Below, one piece after another: positions 11,600 through 25,457 of a stretch of 64,000 nt of DNA; within the stretch, counting starts at the first letter, position 1, and every line of letters begins with the position of its first letter. Under the pieces are notes generated by a model. It did no database searches and had not been told where the DNA came from. It saw nothing but the letters and a program-made list of their open reading frames with translations. Origin of the DNA: Drosophila pseudoobscura (taxonomy: Eukaryota > Arthropoda > Insecta > Diptera > Drosophilidae). The stretch spans positions 14,341,501 through 14,405,500 of the forward strand of contig NC_046680.1 in assembly GCF_009870125.1 (NCBI RefSeq), given 5' to 3'. The position numbers were made by a program, and so were the translations under genes.

Positions 11600-13482
11600 G
11601 AACACACGCAGGCACACGATACAAACTCTTTCACCGCGTCGGTTGTGTGTGTGCCACTCAAAAAATTCGTCTCTTCGCGTCCACAACGTGCCACCAAGTG
11701 AGCGGAAAGTTTTCAGCCTGATTTTCATAGTCGCCGTATGAGAAGTTTACTCTGTTTTTCTTTCGTTGCCTTTTGTTGCCCCTTCGCAGCGGTGTGAAGA
11801 GTGGGACAACGAATTATCCAACTAAAAAGCGGACTCAAAAAACAAAAACAAGTTCAAGCCAAAATCAACAAACGATTGGATTGTCTATTGCAGTGCGGAA
11901 TATCGATTTTTGTCATACGCGCGCGTCGATGACCTCGCCGACAACAATTACAACGGAGAGCTGAGAGCAGTGCAAAAATCAAAGGCAAACGCAGAGTCAA
12001 AGGCTAAAGCAAAAGCAACTACAACTCAAGTACACACATACACACACACACCTATTCGTGCATTTTCGAAGCTGCCTAATACCGACTCTTAGCCACGTTT
12101 TACATAATTGGCCAATTGCAGAGTCAGGCAAAAGTGCGAGCAACAACTACGACGGCGACCGTTGCAAGCCGAGTGCCAGAGGGAAAGGGAAACAAACATT
12201 TAGACAGACGGAGAAGAAGAGCGGGAGGAAGGAGAACAGCAAGCAGCAAGCGGGAGAGGAGCGGCAGCGGCAGCGTCGGCGGCGGCAGCCAAGAACCCCA
12301 GAGACACATGCTTAGATATCGTCTCGTGTCCACACACTTTTTGAAGCAGCCGTAGTCAGCCAGAGCGAGAGGGAAGCGAAATATTGAGAGAGTGCACCAC
12401 CACCACCACCACCACCTAAGGGGGGAGAGAAACATCTAGAAAGAACGCCGAAGAGAGAAAAGTGCAGTTGCAAACCCGAAGAGAAAGACTGCGAGCGATC
12501 GCAGGATAACGTCATCTCTCGATACAAAAAGCTTGTCAAGTGCGCGCCGCCTGCTCATTGACGCCCCAAACATTGAAAGCCCGGTCGAGAGTGGCATACA
12601 ACACTTAACCGTTCATTCGCTCGGTAGTGCATCATCCAGAGGCAGCCACACACGCCCTACGCCCATACGCCCACGCCTGAACCGCAGCTGTTGCAGCGGA
12701 CACCGATTTCGCACCGATCCAGGCCCTATAATTCAGTCACAACGTATTCGCTAGGAGTTCTGCGCCTGCTTGGTCTGAGCTGTTGTGATTTGGATAGCGA
12801 AAATGTGCAGAGATCGCGATATGAGTTTGTCATAGATCAGCGCAACCGTCGTTACAAGGTCAAGAAAAAAATCAAACTCAAGAGCGAATAAACATCGGAT
12901 TTGTTGGCGTGGAAGCGCGAAGAAGAGACTCTGACAGATAGACAGGCAGAGAGACAGAGAGAGAGCGATAAGAGATAGTCTTGGACCAACAACAAACAAC
13001 AACAACAGATTGAACGGAAAAAAGCTATAATACCAAAGTTAACAGAAATCCTGGTTGGAGAGGATAACCGGGATACAATAACAGACGGACAATAGATAAT
13101 AGCCAGCCGGCACAAACGCTTGCCGCTTGTTCGTGTGTGTATTTTTTGGGATCATCGGCAATGTGACTGTCCAGCGGCACGGCTTAATTGTTCGGTTCGG
13201 TTCCCCTAGAAACACGGCTCTAGCCGATTCGTGGAAATCTCTCCCTGCACTCCTGCATGTGCCATCGCCCACAGGTGTCCGGTTAGCAGGCGTGATAAGT
13301 GACTTTGTGCGTGCACCGATTTCCCGGAAACTCTATTCATCGTTCTTGGGTTACTCCTCCCTCTTGCCTTACTCCCCAACGCTCTAAAAGGAAACGTCGT
13401 GCAACTGGCGAACGTACGGGGAAAAACCAGCAAGATTGAAGACTTTGCGAGAAATCTTTGGAAGTCCGTTAAGGCTTGCATT
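11600..13482 (+). other. candidate long 5' leader exon, FAM13-like gene
   Basis: A stretch of nearly 2 kb rich in AAC, CAG, GAGA and purine runs, with short frames only, ends in a strong donor (TT/GTAAGT, intron from 13483). This composition is typical of long Drosophila 5' untranslated exons of regulated genes. The nearest coding exons on this strand are those of the FAM13-like gene at 21 kb. The 5' end is not fixed. A (CAC)n run lies at 12390-12417. Confidence 0.4.
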
Positions 13483-16400
13483 GTAAGTATAATTGCAGAT
13501 ATAAATAACGAAATATAGAATACATAATATGCACAATTACTAGTACTACAGTAACGTACCGTGTAGATTTTTGTCTACTTAGATTTAATATCATATTTCA
13601 TATGTAGCTTTGTTATCATCAAAAGAGTGCATTGAACTTTACTCGGAGAAATATCTCCACTTGCATTTCCACACAAATGAAAACAATACTTTGATGATAT
13701 TTTCAAATAAACAATTTTTCTCAGAGAGAGAACATATAGTAGTCTAGACCTCACCATTTGGACGTCTTTATTTATATATTTCGCACCTGTCCGCCGTAAT
13801 TATGGTTGATTGCTGGTCAAATATTTGCATAGACTATTACGATCTTATTACGCTCTCATAAAGGAATTAACACATGTGGCCAGGGCAATGGAAAAAGTTT
13901 CCAACGTAATCGGATCACCTCAGGCACTGGCAACCATTGCATATTTTCAGACGTCCAGTAATTTCCAAAAAGAAAATCTCGTCTGGCAGAGCTGGCTTTG
14001 GCCTGTTGACAAGAAAATCCCCTTCCCCTGCTGGTATCCATATTGTGGGCGAGATATACCTGCATTAAACAGAAGGCCCGAATTGCAAAAAGCTTTTGCA
14101 CAAATTTCATTCGATTTGCGATCTATTACACAATTCACACAAATACTTACTACATACACCATGAATTCTGCAAGTACTACGTAAACAATAGCTCTATTAA
14201 TACCCTACATTTATTGTATGCATATCGTATTTGTCTATGACAAACAAAATACGTTATCTTGGTAACATTTGCCACTGATTTTTCCATTAAACTCGCATTC
14301 CTGGTCTGATTGCCATTGCCCACTTCTTTCCCATTCCCCATTCCATCGATTCATTTTGTTCTGTTCTGTTTTCTGTTTTTGTCGTGCGCTTTGTTTATTG
14401 CCTTTTTCCAGCTTATTTGTACATATTTGTTGCTCTGCTCTGCTCTTCTTCGTTTACTGTTTGAGTCATAGATTATGGCTGTACATACATTTAGAGAATA
14501 GAGTGCCACAGTGAAGCCTCCTCTCCTCTCCATTCCATGCGTTTTGTTTGTATTCACCTGAATTGTTGTGGCAAGAATTGTGTTGCCTGCTTTCAGGCAC
14601 TCCCCCACCCTCTTAGCCCCTTTGCCACCTTTGTCTTTCCAGGATAATTCCAATAGTCATGTCATATTCCCTGACGTGGCGTGTTGACCCAAAAAACAAA
14701 CTATTTTGTCAGCCAATGCCCCGGGATTTAGTTGTGTTTGAATAAATAATTGCGTGTAAAGGCAATTAAGGTTTGTTGCCTGGAGATGGAATTGGGAATG
14801 GAGAGGCATGGAGTAGCGTGGAGTGTCGTGTCTGTCTGGGGATGCACAATTCGATTATGGCGTCTGCCAAACTCAATTAACAAGTAAACGGATTAGCGAA
14901 CGAAATCATCGACCAAATTGCGTGAAAATCTCTATTTTTAGAGCGCCATCAGAGAGTTCAATGTGTAAACGATCAATTTTTGTCTGGGTTATTTATAGGT
15001 TTGTTTAAATTTGTACTTCGCACGACGCGGCCTGCTCTACTGAACAGTTTTCGTTTATTTTCAGAGAACACTGTGTTTGTAAAGACCCCAAACCGAAACG
15101 AATTTCACCATGGGAATATAATTAGCGGGGGATTAGCATTGGACTCGACGGGAATGTCAATAGTTATTGATTGGAACTGGATGGAATTTATGAAAGAGGA
15201 TGGACGAGTGTACCATCTATAGGCATAGGAAAGGGAATTGTATCTAGGGTTTATCTAACACAATTGTTTGATTATTGCATTGACTTTTTGAGTAGTACAG
15301 TTGAAGCTTTCTAAGCCAAAGACTCCCACACATGGATTATGTTAGATACTAAAGATACCTTCAAAGATCAGTATTCATTCTATTGATATATGTATCATTT
15401 GTATGTACATATGTCGCTTGTGCATCTCGTCCATTTAGTTGGTCACGAGTGTGGCACGGGCCTCGCCGCGAGTCATGTGTTCTCGAATAGGTTGGCTTGG
15501 TTGTCATCTGACACACGCCGAGCAGAGAGCGAGACATTTCAATTCAAGGGAATATGCTTCGAAACTTAAGTGTTTTAAATTAAAAGTGAAACAAAACCAA
15601 ATAAAAGAAACATTTAAATGGCACAAAAACCTGTTCAAATTTCGCATGGCTCGTAAATTATGGCAAATATCGTGCCCACATCGTACATACATCCTCCTTT
15701 ATTATTTATATACATATATTTATAGTATATGTATGGATATGTGTATGCGACGAGTTGGCAAAGTTCACGAAACTGGAAAAAGAAATTCCCATCTTTTGTT
15801 GTTGTTGGTTTTGTTCTCTTTATTTTGTAATCAATTGAAATTGATTGATTTTAACGAAAAGCGAACGGAATGGATGAAAAGTGAGCGAAAAAAGGAATGG
15901 AATTTGTAAATTGATTGAAAATGCAACAATAACAAAAACAACAACAGAAGTTGATCAAACAGTAATTACGAATTACGTCAGAAAAGCTAGAATCCCTCAG
16001 GAGCGAGAGAGAGAGAGAGCAATTACGGAGCCAAAGAGAGAGAAAGAGTGGGCTGTACTTTGCCCAGCAATAGATTTTGTTTGTGGCTCTGATTGCATCC
16101 CATGCCTCATTCCCAAGCCAATTCCCGACAATTATGAAAGTTCTTTTGAACGCGAGTTTATTTTTGTTTTATTTTCATCCGTTCCATGCCTCTCCTTCTG
16201 GTTTTCTTTGCTCACCTTTTCCCTCATTTGTCAATCAATTTGCATAGCCTTTCTAGAAAGAGTCGTATTCTTTTTGGACAAAAGATACGCAAAGGTCAGA
16301 GCTGGACTTATTTTAAATTTGATAGCATTTTAAAGATATTTAAAGCTGTAAAGGGAGCCAATAGTGTTATTAGAGGGTATACAAAGTGCGGTATTTTATA

Positions 16401-16535
16401 TGTATTTTTGCTGAGCAAATTATGCCTCCCACTCCCCTCTCCTTTCCGCACCTTTTCATTTTGCTTCGTTTACCTTTGTTTTCGGTGTTTTTAGCATTTG
16501 CTTTTGCTTTCGGCGGCACGCTTCATTACATTTCT

Positions 16536-16561
16536 TTGTGTGTGTGTGTGTGTGTGTGTGT
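16536..16561. repeat. (TG)n microsatellite
   Basis: An uninterrupted run of about a dozen TG units. It is a simple dinucleotide repeat. Confidence 0.9.
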
Positions 16562-18930
16562 CCGCATTTGCATTTCGCGTAATATTCCACTTCCAACTGA
16601 CATTTCCACACTGGGAATGACTGGGAATGACAGCAGGTCTCTTCCTGACCTCTGACCTGTCTCTTTGCTGCGTTCTTTGAGTGGTTCCGCTTACCGTTGC
16701 GCAATCCTCAAACTGCAGCTCGCAACATGTGGCTGCCGTTAACCGACAGATTGACGTACATAAGTGAGTGGTGGGTAGGCAGGAGGGTGGCCTGGTTGTA
16801 GGGTGAAAGAAGGTCGAGAGAGCGATGGGTACCATTAGCCAGGTAGTCACTTGTTTAGTCGATAGCACAGTGATTGATGCGATTTGCGGTGGAGAAAGAA
16901 TGAAATTGTTTCTTGATTTCATTGATTTTTCCGATTGCCTAAAATAGAACGGAGAGGGGGCAGCACTCGAGATGGTCGAAATTCCCGAGGAAGTACATAA
17001 ATTTAACACACTATCTATCGTATCAGTGTTCACGTTGATCGTTCTCCCCATATCTTATCAGTCAGTGTGATTAATTGTCGTTCAATTATGATTTTATAAA
17101 TAGCACATAAATATACACGATATCCATTAGAGGTACGTGCTGTTCGTTGGGTTCCCTTGGCACTGGGGAAGTTCCATTCTTTATTTCACCGTTTTTAATG
17201 GAATTGTTCATTCGGAAATGAATGATGACCGAACGAGCTATAGTCGGGAAGCAGATAAGGCTCTTTAAGAAGGTTCTTCACGTTCTTTCCTCACACTCCT
17301 CAAATCAGTTTCGATCCCATTCCTAAGATTGAAATGTTCCTTACAGATTGCTTTTAATCAGAAGTCTAGACCAGATACCTTTAACAGTAGACCTTAGACA
17401 ACTAAATGCTTTGTAGATTACTCTAGACTCGAAAATGTTCATTAGTTAAAAGAAAGAGCACTGAACAGATACCAAATGTATAATTAAGCACTTTCCCAGA
17501 CAAACTATAGGGAAATCAATAAAGCTAAGTAGGTGGCGGAAAATACCCGTAAACAATCATTAGTGCTCTGTCTACTGCTCGGTTACCAAATTCCCGAGCC
17601 CCAAGCCCCCGAGGCACTCAAATTGATGAAATGTCAACATGGCTACGGCTACGGCTAAGGCTAGCGCTGGGGCTAGTCGTGTTTACGAGTATAGAGAGCC
17701 CCATTTCGAGAGACCTTCCTAAAAGCTAGCGTCATATCAAAATTGTTGATACAACTTAGACGAAAACTGAAACTGCTAACCCAATCCGACCCACTCTGAT
17801 AGGGAGAGCCGTAGAATAATAGAGAGTAATGTGGATTCGTGCGGATCAAAAGCGTGATATCTTTGGCTGTATGTATCTTGGGTTGCGTTGCAGTCAGTCA
17901 CCGGTTTGCTACCGGTTCGAGCCGGTCCCGGGCGGCGCTAGGCGGTCTGTGGCTGTTTTGGATGTTGCCAGGTAGATCCGAGTGGAGCTCTTATCAACAT
18001 AATACTCGTACTTGTAGCCGGTGAAAATGACTTTTCAATATTTGTACGACGTTTAATAGCCCCATCACCCGTGTACTCCCACCATTCTCCGAGATCCAAA
18101 TGCCGACGAGTGCCGTTTTCGCACGGGCTTGTTAAAATGCGCAAATCTCACCTCTCGGGCATTGCGAGGGATCGCGCATATGCCGCGTGGTCCATTTTTA
18201 GCATCTCCGTGAGACGGAGACGGCTTCCCCTGTGCTGTGTGGCCTGTTGTTAAGCAGTCAACCCCCCACTCGACAAAAGCCCCATAAATCCCATGCCATT
18301 GTGCCCCTGACTTTGTTTTCGTTCCGTTTTTGCATGTAAACATTTTGGCTTCAGCGCGTGGCTGGTACTCCACCATTTATTGTGTCAATTATGCGACCTT
18401 CTTCGCTTTTGGAATGGGATTCGGTGCCGGAATGTGGAAGCGGGATAGGCTTGCATATCTGTCAGATTCCGTACTGATAATACAGGAGAGAGGAACCTAT
18501 TCGAAAGCTCTCTCAGGTCAAGAGCCGATTGCTTTAACCAGAATTGTAATTCCTAATTCCTCTATGGTTCTGTCCATAAATACTTCATGACGACAGATTC
18601 TTATCGATTATTCCCCGTCCCATTGGTGTTTGTGGGAAAACATGGCCTATTAGATATCTTTATCTGAAAACACAAGCACATTTCTGTGACAATTCATTCG
18701 GCAGCTGCTGTCCGCCACAAATGCCAGATGATTGGCCAAGTGGTAATGCTTTTTTGCGGTTCACTCGGTGGCTTTTAGTGGCTTGCGGGCCCCAGTACTT
18801 TCGAGTCCTATCCGATATGATCTTTTGTGGGACTGAGTCATGTACTTCCATATGGAAGTGCACAATTCTCTGTACACAATTTTTATTGCATAAACAATTG
18901 GATGAGAAAGGCAGGCACAATGATGACAAT

Positions 18931-18950
18931 CATATCGTACGTACGATATG
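18931..18950. repeat. 20-bp perfect palindrome
   Basis: The sequence CATATCGTAC is followed directly by its exact reverse complement. There is no spacer and no mismatch. It could be a dimeric protein-binding site, but no known motif fits exactly. Confidence 0.85.
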
Positions 18951-20181
18951 TCTGGCCCAGATGACGATGAAGCGTAGATTTATGGCATTCCAATAACCAC
19001 CTACGCACCACAGCTATGTACCTACGTCATAAGGTGAATTAATATTACCTGCATTTGTTTTCGAATATTTACTGACTAGAAAAACAAGAAATTATGTGGG
19101 AATAATGTACACCTTCAAGAAGAAATCCTTTTAAATATTCCATTAAACCTCAAAATGTGTCAATGAAATTCTTTGATATTTTTGTAATTCAAAGAAGAGA
19201 CCAATTTATAGACATTCTTCCGTTAAGTCTGCAGAAATCGATTGCAGTCCCATTCATTATCCATTGCGGTGCCATTAGATGGGGGACTGGGGCTTTAAAC
19301 CTGTCGCTGTCTGTGCCAGAAAATACCTCGAACAAATTCCCCTTTCCGTTGTCTAATTAATTTGATAACAACTAATTCCAGTTGAAAATACCTTGCACGC
19401 GCCGCCTCCACAACAGAGACGGAGAGGAGGGTGGGAGTCCTTCCAAGCCGATGTTTGCTTTGCCGTAAGCTTTCGATCACGCTCTCCATTGACGTCACTA
19501 GAGGGCGCGAGGGCTTCAATTGGTTTGTGGCGTTCTGGCTGACGAAAGAGTTGATTGACACACGCACAGACTCCAGGGGAGCTGCTCTCTGTCCGTCTGA
19601 AATTCGGTTAACCTAGAAGAGAGAGAGAGATGACTCAGTTGTTTTCACAGGCAGACGCAGGCAGAGAGAGAAGCCAGACAGTAAGTGTTCCAGGCGCTGC
19701 TGCGCTGCGCTGCTCTGCTCTGCTGCAGTTCTGCTTTTGCCTCTGTTCTGCTGCTGCATTGATCTGCCGTGACATTGCACTTGAAATTTATTCTTGAACA
19801 AGTATTTGTGTATGCACCGTTGACACTTTTATTTCGGTTGTTTTCGTTTTGTTTGCTGAAGTGCCGTTACCTGTACGTAGAGCTTTAACGAGTGCCAAAA
19901 TGCCGTTCGATCAATCGATAATAGCGCTTGAGCCGCATCGGCTGTTTGTTCTGTCGGTGCACACGGGGGGAGTAAACAAGTGAATAAATTAATTCATGTC
20001 ATTAATATGACCATAAAGTGTGGAGCTCCTGCTAATTTTGTGCGCCCCAAGTGCCAGATTTATTTTTAAACTCTCAAACAAACACAAACACACATACAGA
20101 GAAGCCCCCTATTGTCTTCCTCTGTCTACTGTCTTCAGCGGAAGAGAGTACCGGTAAGAAAAGCACAAAAAAGTTGTATTG

Positions 20182-20296
20182 AATACAAGGTGAGATGATT
20201 CGCCGCTCTCTCTGTGCTCTCCGTGTGAATGCGCTGCAACTATACAAGTAGGCGACTGCCGTGAGAGAGCTTTAAAAGAATATCTCACCTTGTATT
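20182..20296. repeat. 115-nt stem-loop-forming inverted repeat
   Basis: A 15-nt arm at 20182-20196 (AATACAAGGTGAGAT) is perfectly complementary to 20282-20296. Inside it ATTC (20198-20201) pairs with GAAT (20278-20281), and GCTCTCTC (20205-20212) pairs with GAGAGAGC (20263-20270). That makes about 27 base pairs over a 115-nt span with a loop of about 50 nt. It could be a hairpin RNA or a regulatory cruciform. I cannot call it a microRNA. Confidence 0.6.
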
Positions 20297-21037
20297 GATA
20301 CGTCTTGCTTGGACAAATTCTGCTCTGTTTGCATTTCATTTTCGCACCTTCTATCTCTCTCTCCTGCTCACCCCCACAGCAGGCGCTGCAGCGATCGACA
20401 ATAACATTGGCCATGCGCAGGCGCGCTCTCTCCCTCCCGTTCTCCCAAGTTATCGCTCTGCCACTGCTGCCGTTGCTCGGCTCTCGAGATTTTCGCATAT
20501 AATTCCCGAGGTCGGGGCTGAAATCAATTTAATAGTAATTCGGTGCGCCCAGAGAAAGCAACGGCAAACGGTTCTCTCCTCCTCCTCCTCCTTCTCCACC
20601 GTGCGGTCGGCAGCGGTAACGTCCAACGCCAAAAGCCCAAAAGAAATATAATTAATATATGTGAAATATCGAAAGAAAATCTTGTAAAAACAAACACAAG
20701 ACGCAGAGACATGTAGTCTGTTTTAAACATAAAGGAGAAGACAATACTGTGTTTTACCAAAAAAAAAAAAAAAGAAAGTACCGGGAAAGGAAATATTCAA
20801 TTAAATTCAATTGAAATTTATTGAGCGTAATTCAAGCGATGACATTTTTATTACATTTATAAGATTATACCGACCAAAGTATATTCAAATCAAGCGATTG
20901 AACGTGATCGAGGCGCCTCGAGTGCAATAATTCTTGTGATAATCCCAGACCCACCGCTAGACTGATTCCCATAGAGATTAGCCAACCAACCAACCTACAT
21001 ATACAAATACAATATATTATTATTAAACCATACCAAA

Positions 21038-24000
21038 ATGACGCCCAGAATTATTACATATTTTTTGGTAAATATACAAAATAATATATTCTTCTTTTAT
21101 AATACTTTAAGAATCTCTTTGGTAATCCAAAATGTGCGTAAATGATTTAATTAGTTCATTCAAATGTCAAATGTCGTTAGGTATTTCGAAATTCAAATTA
21201 TTGAATAACTATTTGATTAAAATTTTCTTCAATTAGTCAACATTCAATTTTGATCCAATTTATGATTTCATCATTTGATTACACAAGCCGTAAAGATACT
21301 TTGATTTTTCTTTGGTTACTGAAGGAAACCTGACTTTTTCCGACCAAAGTCTATGAATTATTTATGGGAAGCGTGTGTGACTTATATAACAGTCATCTGG
21401 AAACTGAAAACTAGAAAGATTTTCTTCAATCGACGAAGCCCAGTTCAAGGGGTTCGAGGTAGCACTTGATGATGGGTCGTGACGGGGCACAAAATAAATG
21501 TTTTAACAAAACATTACTCATACGACACGTAGTGCCAGACCTTTATTAACTCACTTAATGGAAAGAGGGTGCGGATAGTATGACATTTGAGAAACTGTTT
21601 AATTATTTACCTCTTTAGTTCTTTATATAATAATTTTACTCACCATTTCCCTCTCTCTTCCCCCTTTGCAGTGCGGCATGCGCCATCCCACAACTGGGCT
21701 GAACGAAGACGACCTGAGTCGTCTCACCGGTTCATCATCGTCTACCGCCTCGTGCGGCAGTGCAGTCTCAGATTCATCTTCATCATCGTCAGCCTCCTCG
21801 TCATCGTCCGCACCCAAGGCGGCCCCCACCCAGTGCCATGAGGCAGCAGTCGCTGTACGCCAGCAGAAGAGTCCCGAAAGGACCAAGGTTTCCTTGGCGT
21901 CGGATGCCAAGAAACATCTGAACAGCGCCGCCCCACAGCCAAAGTTCAACTCTACTTATCTCCCTGAGATCATCAATCCGCTGGAATGGCAGAAGTCATC
22001 CCGCAAGCGCAAGGAGCGCCTCGACAGCAGCTCTGTCTTTGGACAGGATCGCAAACTGCAGCGCAGCAACAGCGAGGAGCTTCTCACGGATCCAGCACAG
22101 GGCCACGCACCCAGCGACCCCAAGACAGCGGCCGCCCACCTGCTGGAGGCCCAATGCGAGGTCATTCGTCGCGTCTCGTCGGAGGACTTTGAGCGCACCG
22201 CCAGCTACGCCAACTACTGTCTGGAGTTTGAGCGCGAACAGCAGTCCCAGGGCCAGTCCCAGCCACAGGAGCCGGAGGGCGGCGAGAACAACGCATCGCT
22301 GGCCAATCTCTCGATTGAGGTCCAGATCGTTCAGGGATCCAAAGAGCGTCCGCGCTCGGAGACCAGTCCGGCCCGCCAGCAGCGGGAGGCCAGTGACGAC
22401 AGCGAGTGCGAGCACGAGCGCCGAAGGAGCAGTGAACGCTTCTGTAAGTCCCGTCTGCCACCAGGCCGCAAATCCGGCGTCACCAAGAAGGGCAGCGGTA
22501 GCGGAGGAGTCGGAGGCAAGTATCTGCCCTCCAGGCGGGACGAGCAGAGCGCCTATAAGTACGACCTGTCCGCCCTGAAGTACGAGCGTCGCGGTTTCAT
22601 CAGCAGCAGGAAGCAGCAGTCGCAACAGCAACAGTCCAACTCGTCTTCCTCCGCTTCCGATCACAACGACAACAATCTGATCGACTTCCACCAGCAACAG
22701 CAACAGCTCCAGCAGCAACCTTCGAAGAGAAGCTCCAACATCTCGCCCACACCCACAACGAGCTCCTCGGCGGGCAGCGACGACACCACGCCCACACCCG
22801 TCAAGGCCAAGCCGCCGCAGCACCAACAGCAGCAGAACCCGGACCTCACATCGGCCCAGGAATCGTTGCCGTGGGAGCGTGGGGATGAGCCCGCCCCCGT
22901 GCTAAGCCGACGCTACGCTCACTCCCGACCCCACGTCGGCGGCAACATCGATGCAGCCGCCCAACTGGCCAAGGTGATGCCCTATCCGCAAGCGCTGCCC
23001 AAGCAAGCAACCAGCGTGCAGCTGCATGGCTGCGAGGATATGGACTGCCTGGAGACGATGGACGCGGTGCGCGCTTTCAGTTCGCTGGAGAACATGCGCA
23101 CCCGCGACGTGATGCAGCAGGTGCTCCCCGCCATGATGGTGGCCTTCCAGACGCCGGAGGAGCGCCTCAAGGCCATCGGCCGACGGGTCACCGTGCTCAA
23201 GAAGAAGCTCGTCCAGTTGGAGGACGCACTCGAGCAGCGGCTCGGCTATCGCCCCTCGCAGGCAGAGCGCCTCAACGACAAGTACGTGAAGAACGCCTTG
23301 GCCGAGCTGAGCAAGCTGCGGAAGGAGCGACACGAGCTCAAGACTGATCCCATTGCTGCCCTCAGCCTCAAGCTGGGCGGAGGTGGCGGTGCCGGCGGCT
23401 CCGGGTGCCAGGAGGCGGCCATGAAGCTGGAGCGCATGAAGGCCACCCTCGCTGAAATCGAGCAGGTACGGATCACTCCCTCTTAGATCATCCTCCATCG
23501 ACCATCCCCATCTCTTTCGCGCACTCTTGTCACGAGACAGACACAGATTTTGATGGCAATTAACAAGTGGAGCAGACGTCAGAGAGCCACAGATCGACGA
23601 TTGTTGTATGTGGATTGTCTCGAGAGCAGCCGGCGCAGCAGCGGCATCAGCAGCCAGTGACATGTTTAGCAATTTGGCAATAACTTTGATCTTGCCCCAT
23701 TGTCAGAGCAGCACGGGAAAACAGCAAAACAAAACGAAATTTTCCGCTCAAACACAAACAACTTCGTCTGGGGAGGAAAAAAACGAATTTCGGCGGTTGA
23801 TCGACGTGTTTATGCCGTGACAAGAGTGCTTTTAAATGGGGTTTTTATTTATTATCGAAAGCACTTTGCTATGCGGAGAGATTGTATTTCAGTATCATGA
23901 TAGAAATCAATCGAAATAGATTTATCATTATCCAAAGTATAGCCACAATTTCATATGTCTATTCATACAGATTATGACATTTCTTTTTTATTTTATTTGA

Positions 24001-25457
24001 ATCTTTTTATAATTTTATACTGGATGCTCGGTAGAGAGCTTTTTTGAAAAAGAAAATTGTTCATTTACAATGTTTCATCGCACATCCCCAAGAGGTAGGG
24101 TATGGCTTCTAGAACCCGCACAAATGTATTTTATCCAATTTGGGAGGCTTCTTTTATATAAGTGTTTCATGAGATATCTATTTATATTCAAATAGCAAAG
24201 CACAGACACACAAATATGAATGTGTTTATGGCATTTGGGTAGGACAGGCCTCCTTCTTCTGCGCTTCTTTCTCGATTGACAAATTAATGATACGTTTGTC
24301 ATAGTGGGCCGAAAGGAATCTGCTCGAAATTGAGTTTGTGCCAAGAATGATTGGACGTATGGAAGGTTAGGGGTGGAGAATAGGATAGTATAGGAGGATA
24401 TGTATGTGGATATAATGGTTAGAGCAGCCACAAAAGTGCCTTTCCGCCCAGACAGAGGCATATTGTGCATATAATGCAATGTCTTGCGACTGTTTACGAA
24501 AGTTCTACACTTATTTCTATTTCTGTTTTGGGCCTTTTGGCGTCTCGCGGGGATTGTTGTCTGTTTGTCATGAGACCCAATGAAATAATGCCCCATGCAG
24601 TGGCGCTGATAGATTGTGTTGTTTACGTCCCGCTTTGGGGCTTTTATCAGTTTTGTGCTTTTTGGGGGCTTCTGTGGCATTGAAGTGTCATTTTCATATT
24701 GATTTCATTGATCCAATGCACTGTACTCACCCTCGTCTTTCCATTGCAGAATCTCAACGAGAAGCGCACCAATGGCCACCGCTCCGGGCAGCTGGAGGAA
24801 CTGACCGCTGATCAACTGGTGCAGGAAAAGACCGCCGTCCAGCATGGTCTGCTGTATTTTGAGAATCTCTACGGCCATCCCATAAACAAGGAAGAGCGCG
24901 ATGCGGCCCGGCCCCTGTACGATCGTTACCGTCAGCTGAAGCGTCTGGTTGCCCGCACTGTTATGTTCGGAACTGGCACTGGGGTGCCGGAGCTGCCCAC
25001 CATCCTGGAGCACGAGGCTATGGTCTTCGAGTCGACCTCCACACCACTGCAGTATTCATCGAACAACAGCACAGAGACCACCAACTCACCCAGCGACTCG
25101 ATGGCGCCAAATACCCTCACGCAGAACGCTTCCTCCGATGAGTCGACCACCACCACCACGGGTCCAGCAGCGCCAGCGCCAGCGACGGCGGCTGGATCGA
25201 CGGAGTCTTCTAGCGAGAACATATCCGCACTGAGCCTGGACCAGCTGTGGGAGCAGCTGGAGCGGGTGCGCGACGAGAAGGCCGTGCTGAAGGCCACCAT
25301 ACGCGAGTACGAGTCGCTGTTCGAGGAGCAGAACGGCCGCAAGATGCTGAAGCAGGACCGAAGGTCCCTCGAGACGGAGACCTACGCCCAGTACAAAGAG
25401 AAGAAGGGCAAGGTCCGACTGCTGCAGGCCCTGATCAAGAAGCACATTGGCCACTAG
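21038..25457 (+). CDS. FAM13-family protein
   Basis: Proposed exons join(21038..21067,21672..23465,24750..25457), 843 aa. The small first exon has an ideal context (CAAAATG), encodes ten residues (MTPRIITYFL) and splices in phase onto the large exon. If it is not used, the ATG at 21678 gives 831 aa. Residues 1-400 are Ser/Gln-rich and disordered. The C-terminal third has two charged coiled-coil blocks, including LEELTADQLVQEKTAVQ and YGHPINKEERD, characteristic of FAM13A/B/C, and ends LLQALIKKHIGH. There is no RhoGAP domain, unlike the long vertebrate FAM13A. The last intron is 1284 bp. I believe this is the D. melanogaster CG6424 orthologue, from memory. The molecular function is unknown. 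Confidence 0.85.

Larger units (their letters stand above)
13483..20170. other. long putative intron, no gene recognised
   Basis: Non-coding by eye on both strands. It contains a (TG)n microsatellite at 16536-16561, a GGCTAC-type hexamer repeat at 17641-17673, and a 20-bp perfect palindrome at 18931-18950. The longest open frame (13810-14184) has a TTG start and no recognisable domain. Enhancers are likely somewhere here but cannot be located from sequence alone. Confidence 0.45.

Noticed and set aside
13810-14184. 124-codon open frame in the putative intron
   Set aside because: Starts at TTG, no recognisable family, overlapping open frames of similar length on the opposite strand.
21996-23672. 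Long minus-strand frames opposite the FAM13-like gene
   Set aside because: Shadows of a GC-rich coding exon; composed of Leu/Ala/Val runs complementary to Gln/Ser codons.
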